This document shows positions 1-6,683 of a DNA stretch of 7,752 nt, piece by piece (the first letter of the stretch is position 1; every line of letters begins with the position of its first letter). The DNA lies in the NCBI GenBank assembly GCA_947503585.1, contig CANNEJ010000061.1, positions 1 through 7,752 of the forward strand, read 5' to 3'. Below the pieces are notes generated by a model. That model did no database searches, was not told where the DNA came from, and saw only the letters and a list, made by a program, of their open reading frames with translations. Position numbers and translations under genes: made by a program. This DNA is from Anaerolineales bacterium. Lineage in GTDB: Bacteria > Chloroflexota > Anaerolineae > Anaerolineales > UBA11657.

Positions 1-1592
1 GCCAGCACCTCCCAGTACAAAGTGAGCGCTGCCTCAGCGCCGGGCCGGACTTGCGTAGCGCCCAATGCATAACCGCGCAGGCGCAGCGCGGCCGGCGTGC
101 CAAAGCCCGTGCCAACGGTTTGCTTTATCAATGTCAGGTCTGCCGGCGCAGGCGCTGCATAGGCGGGGGCAATCACCCATGCGGGGGCAGCCGCACTTAA
201 CGCGAGCAGCGCCACAACCGGCACGCTCAGGCATGCATTGCGGGCCGTGCGCCAGCGGGCGGGGAACCATGCATCGATGCCCGCCGCAAACAGCACCGCC
301 AGCGATTGGATGGCGGTAAACATCAGGCGCCCCTGCGACGACCAGGTGACAGTGGACCAGCGCAGCAGCGCCACAAACACGGCTAGCGGAACAACAATGA
401 CAATCGCTGGCGGCAGCCAGTTGCGCGGCGGGCGCTGCCAGCGCCACGCCATGCGCCCCGCAAAAATAATTGCACCGCTGCCGGCCACAAGTGCAAACAG
501 ATTTAGCATGTTGTACACCCAGCCGGGAAATGGAACATTCACGCCGCCAAACATGCCCCAGAACGTGCGCATGAATCCTTCGCGTTCGCTCCACAGCTGC
601 TGCAATCCAGCCGGATGGGCGCGCACGCCCATCACCGCCACAAACTGGTTGAGCCCGGTGGGCGTGCCGTACAGCTGCAGGTTGCGCACAAACCACCAGC
701 CGCAAACCAGCGCGGTAATGCCCAGCACCATCAGTACCTGGCGCAGTGCGCGCAGCGTGTGGTGCGCCAGCATGTTCGGTGCGCTGCGCTGCGGATGGGA
801 CCACCACTCTGCAATCTCAAGCACGCCAATCACAGCCGCGGCAACGGGCAGCAAGGCGAGCAGCGAAAGCTTTGTGAGAGCACCCAATCCCAGCAGCAAT
901 CCCAGCAACACCTGCGCTGCCGGCTGGCGGGCGGGGCCAGCTGCCGGTGTGCCAGCCATCCGCACCAGCAGCAACACAATCAGGCTAGCCAGCAGCATCG
1001 CCAAGTTGTCGTTGTTCACGGAACCGGAGATAAAGAGAAACATGGGCGTGAACGCCACGAAGCCCGCGGCGCCGGCAGCCAGCCAGCGGTCGCGTGCCAG
1101 CACGGCCAGCGCAATCTCATAGGTGCACCACACAGTGCCGGCTGCCAGCAGCACGGACAAGAATCGAATGATGCGCACGGCCAGCGCGGTGCCGTGCCAG
1201 GGCCAGCGCTCAGCTGCTGTATGCACCACGAGATTGCGATTGCCATCCGTTGTGAGAACTCCCACATCCGCGTGCGGATTTAGCCAGCGCACCCGGTCCA
1301 TGTCGCTTGTGTCAATCAAGCGCGTAGCCTGCGCCATCAAGAAATAGTAGAGTGGTGGTTGGCCCGCTTCCTGGCGCCACGGGCCGGGGTCGGCCGGGTC
1401 AAGCACCGGCAAGTTGCCGGTGTCCGCAATGTGCTTGGCCATCGGATAGTGCCAAACTTCGTCGGAGGCGTCGAAGAGCGGCGTGGTGGCAGCGTACACG
1501 CTGCCCAGCCCAATGCAGGCAGCCAACAGCAGCATCAGGCCCGCATGGGTCTGCCAGTAGCGGACGGAAGGAGAGCTTGGAGTGGCGCGCAT
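1..1592 (-). CDS. Multi-pass membrane glycosyltransferase-like protein (GT-C / GT39 or DUF2142 type), C-terminus cut by window edge
   Basis: One frame stays open from an ATG at 1592 leftwards past position 1, giving 530 visible residues and no stop. A hydrophobic segment at about 17-36 is followed by an acidic loop motif, FDASDEVWH (40-48), then EAGQPPLYY (75-83). This matches the first external loop of GT-C enzymes, where an Asp/Glu acts on lipid-phosphate-linked sugars. Further family-like marks are VNNDNLAMLLASL (192-204), LGLGALTKLSLLALLP (234-249), SSQGRLMF (418-425) and about ten hydrophobic helices. The tail from about 500 (LRLRGYALGATQVRPGAEAALTLYW) begins an extracytoplasmic beta-rich domain. 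It probably transfers sugars to envelope polymers or proteins; donor and acceptor are unknown. It lies 56 bp after the LysM gene on the same strand, so they are probably cotranscribed. An in-frame ATG at 1625 would add 11 residues, and a TTG at 1598 is also possible. None of the starts has a Shine-Dalgarno sequence. The call of a GT-C-like membrane protein is firm; enzymatic activity is inferred. Confidence 0.82.
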   Translation of the reverse strand, partial: MRATPSSPSVRYWQTHAGLMLLLAACIGLGSVYAATTPLFDASDEVWHYPMAKHIADTGNLPVLDPADPGPWRQEAGQPPLYYFLMAQATRLIDTSDMDRVRWLNPHADVGVLTTDGNRNLVVHTAAERWPWHGTALAVRIIRFLSVLLAAGTVWCTYEIALAVLARDRWLAAGAAGFVAFTPMFLFISGSVNNDNLAMLLASLIVLLLVRMAGTPAAGPARQPAAQVLLGLLLGLGALTKLSLLALLPVAAAVIGVLEIAEWWSHPQRSAPNMLAHHTLRALRQVLMVLGITALVCGWWFVRNLQLYGTPTGLNQFVAVMGVRAHPAGLQQLWSEREGFMRTFWGMFGGVNVPFPGWVYNMLNLFALVAGSGAIIFAGRMAWRWQRPPRNWLPPAIVIVVPLAVFVALLRWSTVTWSSQGRLMFTAIQSLAVLFAAGIDAWFPARWRTARNACLSVPVVALLALSAAAPAWVIAPAYAAPAPADLTLIKQTVGTGFGTPAALRLRGYALGATQVRPGAEAALTLYWEVL

Positions 1593-1648
1593 TTTCAATG
1601 CGCCAGTGTAAGGCGCGCAGCGCATGCCGGGCGGCGCAGGGCCGCGCG

Positions 1649-3112
1649 TTAGCGGCGGCGGGTAAGCAGCAAGTAACCGGCCAGGCCGGCACCGCCCAGT
1701 AGCAGCATTGCGCCCAGCGCACCCACCAGCGAGCCAAGCCAGGCCGGCTGGCTGGATGTTTCAGCAGCGCTGGCTGGCGTGGGTGCCCCTGCTGCCTGTT
1801 GCGCGCCAAACTCCAGGTTTGCGGTGCTGCCCATAGCCAGCGCCAAATCCCACTCCGCGCGGGTGGTAGCCACATAACCGGCTGGCGCCTGCAAGCTGAT
1901 GCGGTAATTTGCGGGCGGCAGTTTTTCAAAGCAGAACGGCTCGGGTTTTTCACCGGTGGTGTAAGTGCCCAAAGTGCTGCCGCTTCCCGTATCCAGGATG
2001 GTAAACACGCCGCCATTCACCGAACTTTCGCCAGCATCCAGGACGCCGTTGCCATTGAGGTCATCATAGAGCTGCACACAGATTGCGCCCGAGGGCGCTT
2101 CCGTGGTTGGCTCCACGGTTGGTATGGCGGTTGGTTCGGCCATCACCGTGGCCGTGGCTTCGGCAGCTCCAGCCGGATCGGGTGTTGGCGTTTCTGCTGC
2201 CGCTGCTGTGGCTTCGGGCGTTGCCGCCACAGCCACTGTTTCGGCCTGCCCCAAGATTATTTTTTGGCCGACGGACAGCATTCTGCCGGCGTCGGGGTTG
2301 AGCGCCTTTATTTTGTTGAGGCATTCTATGGTATTGCCGCATGCGACGGCCGCAATACGAATCAGAGTGTCGCCCGGCTGCACAATCCAAAACTGCTGCC
2401 CGCTGGCATCTACGGTGGGAACCGCAAAATTGGTGGGCGCAATTAGCACCTGCTGCGCACCGGTCGCCTGCACCCCGGCGCCAGTCGTAGCTGTGCTCAC
2501 GGCAACCAACGCCGCGTTGTCAAAATAGGCGTCGTTGTGTTTTAGCGCAACAGTTGTGGACGCAAATGTAAAGACCGTCAGGCTGGTGCCGACTGCCACA
2601 GCATCCACGCTGAGGCTGCCGTACTTATTAATGTATTGCGCAGAAGACCAGACATTACTGGTGTCTGACGCATAGCCGCTGCCCTGGCCGATGCCGGCCT
2701 TCAGCGTAATGGATCCGGTTGAAGCCGTGCTGTCATCATTGGAGGTGGCCCACGCATGCGCCGAGAGCGTAAAGCGGTAGGTGGTGCCGGCTGTTAGCCC
2801 GGTGACGGTTTGCTGAAGTCCCGCAGTGTAAGTGGCATTTGCAGCTTCCAACTGCTGCGCACTGACCCCCTCGGCAACGCGTGCGGCAGCGACGCTGCTG
2901 GTGATGCTGTTGTAAGTGGGGCTGCCGGACACCACCCACTTGGTCCAGCCAGATGCGACACCGCTTGGAAAAGAACCTTCAAAGCCGGGGTTGGTCAGCA
3001 GGTTGGTGGTCGGCACGGGAGCGGCCTGCACCGCTGTAGCCAGCAGCCCGCCCGCCAGCGTGGCAGCTGCTATTCCACGGAGGAAAACTACAATCTTTGG
3101 TTTCATAAGCAT
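1649..3112 (-). CDS. Secreted, membrane-anchored LysM protein with CBM-like and SdrD-B-like domains
   Basis: The product is 487 residues from the ATG at 3112. A signal peptide (about 1-30: MLMKPK, a hydrophobic core, then AVQA/APVP) precedes a jelly-roll, carbohydrate-binding-like region (about 37-206, opening NLLTNPGFE). Next come a LysM domain (about 240-288: WIVQPGDTLIRIA...LNPDAGRMLSVGQKIIL), an Ala/Thr/Pro/Glu-rich linker (290-341), and an SdrD-B/prealbumin-like domain (342-437) with an EF-hand-like loop, DDLNGNGVLDAGE (350-362), likely to bind calcium. The C-terminus is a hydrophobic helix (about 459-484) followed by TRRR. By family knowledge it should sit on the outer face of the membrane and contact peptidoglycan or glycans. 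No LPxTG-type motif precedes the helix, so direct membrane anchoring is more likely than sortase attachment. The start at 3112 was chosen because CAGG lies 5 bases upstream; ATG 3106 is an alternative. ATG 3169 is unlikely because it lies upstream of the TATAAT box. The gene is divergent from uvrC. Confidence 0.85.
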   Translation of the reverse strand: MLMKPKIVVFLRGIAAATLAGGLLATAVQAAPVPTTNLLTNPGFEGSFPSGVASGWTKWVVSGSPTYNSITSSVAAARVAEGVSAQQLEAANATYTAGLQQTVTGLTAGTTYRFTLSAHAWATSNDDSTASTGSITLKAGIGQGSGYASDTSNVWSSAQYINKYGSLSVDAVAVGTSLTVFTFASTTVALKHNDAYFDNAALVAVSTATTGAGVQATGAQQVLIAPTNFAVPTVDASGQQFWIVQPGDTLIRIAAVACGNTIECLNKIKALNPDAGRMLSVGQKIILGQAETVAVAATPEATAAAAETPTPDPAGAAEATATVMAEPTAIPTVEPTTEAPSGAICVQLYDDLNGNGVLDAGESSVNGGVFTILDTGSGSTLGTYTTGEKPEPFCFEKLPPANYRISLQAPAGYVATTRAEWDLALAMGSTANLEFGAQQAAGAPTPASAAETSSQPAWLGSLVGALGAMLLLGGAGLAGYLLLTRRR

Positions 3113-3134
3113 GCGTGCCTGCGACCGGTCGGTA

Positions 3135-3143
3135 ATTATAGCA
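3135..3143 (-). promoter_or_regulatory. Extended -10 promoter of the LysM gene (TGCTATAAT)
   Basis: Read on the minus strand, positions 3143 to 3135 give TGCTATAAT: a perfect TATAAT preceded by the TGN of an extended -10 element. Transcription would start near 3128, leaving a leader of about 15 nt before the ATG at 3112. No good -35 hexamer is present at the usual distance; the nearest is a T-rich stretch (TTTTCA, 15 bp away). Extended -10 promoters often work without a strong -35, so this is consistent. It is inferred from sequence only. Confidence 0.55.
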
Positions 3144-3154
3144 GCCCGGCTGCT
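3140..3154. promoter_or_regulatory. 15-bp palindrome between divergent promoters, candidate operator
   Basis: AGCAGCC-C-GGCTGCT is a perfect inverted repeat with 7-bp arms around one central base. It overlaps the first base of the TATAAT box of the LysM gene and covers its extended TGC element and spacer. On the other side it lies 15 bp upstream of the extended -10 element of uvrC. This is the position expected for a repressor operator acting on one or both promoters. No regulator gene is visible nearby, and a chance palindrome in GC-rich DNA is possible. Confidence 0.3.
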
Positions 3155-3168
3155 TTGAAAACTCCGCA

Positions 3169-3177
3169 TGCTAAAAT
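3169..3177 (+). promoter_or_regulatory. Extended -10 promoter of uvrC (TGCTAAAAT), probably leaderless
   Basis: TGC at 3169-3171 followed by TAAAAT at 3172-3177 gives an extended -10 box. The uvrC ATG begins 7 nt after it, where transcription is expected to start, so the mRNA would have almost no 5' leader. A TTGAAA at 3155-3160 is only 11 bp from the box, too close to serve as a normal -35. No Shine-Dalgarno sequence lies between the box and the ATG, which fits leaderless initiation. Confidence 0.5.
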
Positions 3178-3184
3178 CAAATCA

Positions 3185-5047
3185 ATGGATTTGAGCGAAA
3201 AACTGCAGGGACAACTGGCAAATTTGCCGGCACAGCCCGGCTGTTACCTGATGAAAGACGCCAATGGCGTCGTGATTTATGTGGGCAAGGCCATCAATCT
3301 GCGCAATCGGGTGCGCTCTTATTTTCACGCTTCCGGCGACCACTCGGGCAAGACGCGCGAACTGGTGCGGCGGGTGGCGGACATTGAGTGGATCATTCAG
3401 AGCTCCGAGCTCGAGGCGCTGCTGCTTGAGTACAACCTTATCAGTCGCCACCAGCCGCGCTACAACGTGCGCTGGAAGGACGGCAAAGCTTATCCTTACA
3501 TCAAGGTGCACTGGCAGGATGCGTTTCCAAAAGTTACGGTGACGCGCCGGGTCGACACTGATGGCGCGCGGTACTTTGGGCCATACACCAGTTCATGGGC
3601 GGTGCACCAGACGCTCGATGTGCTGCGCAAACTTTTCCCGTACCTTACGTGCGACCGCGAAATTACCGGCACGGATGTGCGCGCCTGCCTGTATGCGGAC
3701 ATTCACCTGTGCATGGCGCCGTGCATTGGCGCGGCGACGCAGGAGCAGTACCGCGCGATGGCAGCGGACCTGAGCCGCTTTTTGCAGGGCGAGACGGCGC
3801 AAGTGGTGGAGCGCTTGCGCGTGGAAATGGGCAGTGCCAGCGAGCGCCTGCAATTTGAGCGCGCTGCCACCTTGCGCGACCAGCTGCTGGCCATCGAGCG
3901 CGTGGTGGAAAAGCAAAAGGTAATTTCGCAGCAGCATTTGGATTCAGATGTGATTGCATTTGCGCGCCAGGACAACGACGCCTGTGCGCAAGTGTTTTTT
4001 GTGCGCGGCGGAAAGTTGATCGGGCGCGACCACTTCCTGCTGGAGGGCGTGGCGGAGGAAAACGATACCGAAGTGCTGGGCGCGTTTCTAAAGCAGTTTT
4101 ATCACAAGGCCACGCATATTCCCGCCGAGGTGCTGCTGCCTTCAGAAGTGGCCGAGGCCACAATTATCGAGCGCTGGCTGCGCGACAAGCGCAACGGCCA
4201 GAAGGTTTCCCTGGTGGTGCCGCAGCGCGGAGACAAGCGCAAGCTGGTGCAGATGGCGCTGGAAAATGCAACCGAAACGCTGGGCGGGCTGCGTGCGCAA
4301 TGGCAGGCAGACACGCATAAGCAGGAGGCGGCACTGGCGGAGCTGCAGGCTGGGCTGGGGCTGTTGGCGCCGCCCACGCGCATCGAGTGTTTTGACATTT
4401 CCAACACACAGGGCACCGCAGCCACCGGTAGCATGGTGGTGTTCCATCAGGGCACTCCCGCCAAGAGCCACTACCGGCGCTTTGTAATTCGCAGCGTGGC
4501 CGGCCCTGATGATTACGCCAGCATGCGCGAAGTGTTGACGCGCCGCTTGCAGCGCTGGCAGGACCTGCATGCTGCGCAGCACGCACCCGGCCACAAACCG
4601 GACGAGTCTTTCCTGCGCCTGCCGGAACTATTAATTGTGGATGGCGGCAAGGGCCAGCTGGGCGTGGCGGCGGAGGTGCTGCAGGCATTCGGGCTAAGCG
4701 CGCAGGTGGCGCTGGCCAGCCTCGCCAAACAGAACGAAGAACTTTTTGTGCCCGGACGCGCTGCGCCGATCTTGCTGCCGCGCCGTTCGCCGGGGCTGTT
4801 CCTTGTGCAGCGCATCCGCGACGAGGCGCACCGCTTTGCCTTGACCCTGCATCGCGTGCGCCGCACGCGCACCGGGCTGGCTTCACAGCTGGATGCGATT
4901 CCGGGTATCGGGCCGGCGCGGCGTAAGGCGCTGCTCAAGCACTTTGGTTCGCTCGATGGCATTCGCTCGGCAGAGCTGGAAGACCTGGCGCAGGTGCGCG
5001 GCGTGTCACGGGATGTGGCGCGCGCCGTAAAGGACGTGCTGGCCTAG
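3185..5047 (+). CDS. uvrC: UvrABC excision nuclease subunit C
   Basis: UvrC is the nuclease of nucleotide excision repair, cutting both sides of a lesion after UvrA/UvrB recognition in the cytoplasm. The 620 residues match the usual family length. The N-terminal GIY-YIG domain has GCYLMKD (19-25), IYVGK with Tyr32, Arg40 and Glu82 (LEYNLI), the expected 3'-incision residues. Cysteines 156, 168, 176 and 180 form C-x11-C-x7-C-x3-C, the spacing of the E. coli [4Fe-4S] ligands. A UvrB-binding UVR motif spans about 205-240. The RNase H-like 5'-incision domain carries Asp404 (ECFDISNTQG), Asp486 (LLIVDGGKGQ) and His549 (RDEAHRF). A helix-hairpin-helix pair lies at about 570-620. The ATG at 3185 is chosen because homology begins there (MDLSEKLQGQLANLPAQPGCY); the frame is open upstream, but that part is antisense to the LysM gene. 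All key residues appear intact. murJ follows 73 bp downstream on the same strand. Confidence 0.97.
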   Translation: MDLSEKLQGQLANLPAQPGCYLMKDANGVVIYVGKAINLRNRVRSYFHASGDHSGKTRELVRRVADIEWIIQSSELEALLLEYNLISRHQPRYNVRWKDGKAYPYIKVHWQDAFPKVTVTRRVDTDGARYFGPYTSSWAVHQTLDVLRKLFPYLTCDREITGTDVRACLYADIHLCMAPCIGAATQEQYRAMAADLSRFLQGETAQVVERLRVEMGSASERLQFERAATLRDQLLAIERVVEKQKVISQQHLDSDVIAFARQDNDACAQVFFVRGGKLIGRDHFLLEGVAEENDTEVLGAFLKQFYHKATHIPAEVLLPSEVAEATIIERWLRDKRNGQKVSLVVPQRGDKRKLVQMALENATETLGGLRAQWQADTHKQEAALAELQAGLGLLAPPTRIECFDISNTQGTAATGSMVVFHQGTPAKSHYRRFVIRSVAGPDDYASMREVLTRRLQRWQDLHAAQHAPGHKPDESFLRLPELLIVDGGKGQLGVAAEVLQAFGLSAQVALASLAKQNEELFVPGRAAPILLPRRSPGLFLVQRIRDEAHRFALTLHRVRRTRTGLASQLDAIPGIGPARRKALLKHFGSLDGIRSAELEDLAQVRGVSRDVARAVKDVLA

Positions 5048-5120
5048 GTCCCGGCGTTTGCGCGCCGCTGACAACCGCCACTTTATCTTGCAGAAAACCG
5101 AAGCACTCCCGCCGGTCGAA

Positions 5121-6659
5121 ATGGCCGGGGTTACGCGTGCTGCCGGCATTATTGCCACGGGCAACGTGGCTTCGCGCGTGTTGGGGCTGGTGCGCGACAC
5201 GGTGAAGTCCAACTACTTTGGCGCCAGCGGGGCGGTGAGCGCCTTTGACATGGCGGCCAAGGTGCCGATGTGGATTTACGATTTGCTGGCCGGGGGCATG
5301 TTAAGTGCTGCGCTGGTGCCGGTCTTCAGTGAGTATGCGCGTGCAGAGCGCCGCGCGGAGTTGTGGCAGGTGGCGTCATTCCTGCTCACCATTAGCGCCA
5401 TTGCGCTGGCCGTTCTAACGCTGCTGGGCGAATTGTTTGCGCCGCAGCTGGCGTGGCTGGTGGGCGGCGGGCTCAGCCCCGAACTGCTGCAGCTCACCAC
5501 AAGCTTGCTGCGCATCACACTGCCCACAATGCTTTTCTTGAATCTTGCCGGCATTCTGGCGGGATTGTTGTTTGCGCTGCAGCGCTTCACCCGCCCGGCA
5601 TTCAATGCCGCAATGTTCAACCTGGGGATTGTGGCAGCGACGCTGCTCTTTGCGCGCAAGTACGGCGTGTATGCCATGGCGGGCGGAATGTTGTGCGGCG
5701 CAGCGCTGCAGCTGCTGCTGCAGTTTAGCGGGCTGCTGGATGCGCGCCTGGTGCCGGTGCTCAACTGGCGCCAGCCCGCCTTGCAGCGCATTGCGCGCCT
5801 GTACTTGCCGATAGTGCTGGGGCTGCTGGTGGACATGACCAGCCGCGCTGTGTCCTACCGGCTGGCCTCGAGCACCGGCGACCAAAGCATTGCATGGATG
5901 GGCTATGCCACAACGCTCATGCAGTTTCCGCTCGGGCTGACTTCGATAGCCGTATCGGCTGCCATCCTGCCAACGCTTGCGCGCCAGGCTGCGGCGGTGG
6001 AGCAGCGCGAGTTTTTGCAAACTCTGGCACACGGGCTGCGGCTTGTGATCTTGCTCATCATCCCGGCGGTGGCGGGCATGTATGTGCTGGCCGGCCCCAT
6101 TGTGCGCCTGCTTTTTGAGCACGGTGGTTTCTTGCAGGCCGACACGATGATGACTGTGATTGTGCTGCGCCTGTATTTGCTTGGCGTGGTGGCCGCTGCG
6201 GTGGACCTGCCGCTGGTGAATGCCTTTTATGCGCGGCAGGACGCGTGGACACCGGCCATGGTCGGGCTGGCCGGCGTTGGCGTGTACCTTGCTGCCGCGC
6301 TGGTGCCCGCGCTCTTCCGGCCCATGCAGCTGCAGGATTTGATTGTGGCCAACGCCGTGCAGCTCACGGCCCATGCGCTTTGCATGTGGTGGTTTTTGCA
6401 TGCGCGTGTGGGCACGCTGGCCGGGAACGGCTTGCTGCGCGTTACGCTGCAGGCAAGCGGCGCCGCCGCCTTGATGGTGGCCGCCACGCTGGCGAGCCTG
6501 GAGCTGCTGCAGCGCTGGCAGTCGATCGGCGGGCTGGCCGGCGAGCTGCTGCTGGTGGCGCTGCCAGCCGTTTGCGGTGCCGCAATTTATTTTGGCGTGC
6601 TGCTGCTTGCGCGCGTGCCTGAGGCCAGGCAGCTGCTGCCCCGGCCGGCAGCGCACTAA
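5121..6659 (+). CDS. murJ: Lipid II flippase MurJ (MviN family)
   Basis: MurJ moves lipid-linked peptidoglycan precursor across the cytoplasmic membrane. The 512 residues from ATG 5121 match the family (E. coli has 511) and give about 14 hydrophobic helices. The signature N-terminus is present (GNVASRVLGLVRD, 14-26, with Arg19 and Arg25), as are YATTLMQFPLGL (262-273), AILPTLARQ (281-289) and LLFEHGGF in the second half. By eye, arginines equivalent to E. coli Arg52/Arg53 and Arg270 are Tyr53/Asp54 and Thr265 here, a pattern I associate with Chloroflexota homologues. In-frame TTG codons at 5088 and 5058 could extend the N-terminus by 11 or 21 residues; no start has a Shine-Dalgarno sequence. 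The 73-bp gap after uvrC holds no good promoter, so readthrough from uvrC is likely. A relative in the MATE/MOP superfamily exporting another polyprenyl-linked glycan is possible but less likely. Confidence 0.93.
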   Translation: MAGVTRAAGIIATGNVASRVLGLVRDTVKSNYFGASGAVSAFDMAAKVPMWIYDLLAGGMLSAALVPVFSEYARAERRAELWQVASFLLTISAIALAVLTLLGELFAPQLAWLVGGGLSPELLQLTTSLLRITLPTMLFLNLAGILAGLLFALQRFTRPAFNAAMFNLGIVAATLLFARKYGVYAMAGGMLCGAALQLLLQFSGLLDARLVPVLNWRQPALQRIARLYLPIVLGLLVDMTSRAVSYRLASSTGDQSIAWMGYATTLMQFPLGLTSIAVSAAILPTLARQAAAVEQREFLQTLAHGLRLVILLIIPAVAGMYVLAGPIVRLLFEHGGFLQADTMMTVIVLRLYLLGVVAAAVDLPLVNAFYARQDAWTPAMVGLAGVGVYLAAALVPALFRPMQLQDLIVANAVQLTAHALCMWWFLHARVGTLAGNGLLRVTLQASGAAALMVAATLASLELLQRWQSIGGLAGELLLVALPAVCGAAIYFGVLLLARVPEARQLLPRPAAH

Positions 6660-6668
6660 GCTCCTCGC

Positions 6669-6674
6669 TATAAT
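6669..6674 (+). promoter_or_regulatory. TATAAT -10 box directly before the methyltransferase start, probably leaderless
   Basis: In the 24-bp gap after the murJ stop, a perfect TATAAT at 6669-6674 (overlapped by TAATAT at 6671-6676) lies 9 nt before the ATG at 6684. The bases between are ATTTTTTTG, with no Shine-Dalgarno sequence. No -35 hexamer or TGN extension is present. Transcription would begin at or just before the ATG. It gives the downstream genes a possible internal promoter inside the operon. Confidence 0.45.
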
Positions 6675-6683
6675 ATTTTTTTG

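Noticed and set aside
238..1122. 294-codon plus-strand open frame
   Set aside because: It is antisense to the membrane glycosyltransferase-like gene, whose protein shows consistent helices and motifs. The plus-strand translation has biased composition and no recognisable domain.
1799..2446. 215-codon plus-strand open frame, Gly/Arg/Cys-rich
   Set aside because: It lies opposite the linker, LysM and SdrD-B coding parts of the minus-strand gene; its composition mirrors the Ala/Thr/Pro codons there.
2810..3184. 125-codon N-terminal extension of uvrC
   Set aside because: The extension is antisense to the LysM gene and lies upstream of the extended -10 box. UvrC homology starts cleanly at the ATG at 3185.
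5052..5067. Hairpin CGGCG-loop-CGCCG after the uvrC stop as a terminator
   Set aside because: The stem is only 5 bp and no T run follows, so it is unlikely to terminate transcription.
5706..5723. CTG/CAG-rich stretch resembling a triplet repeat
   Set aside because: It encodes a Leu/Gln run inside a MurJ transmembrane region with the common CTG and CAG codons; CTGCAG recurs throughout the coding DNA for the same reason.
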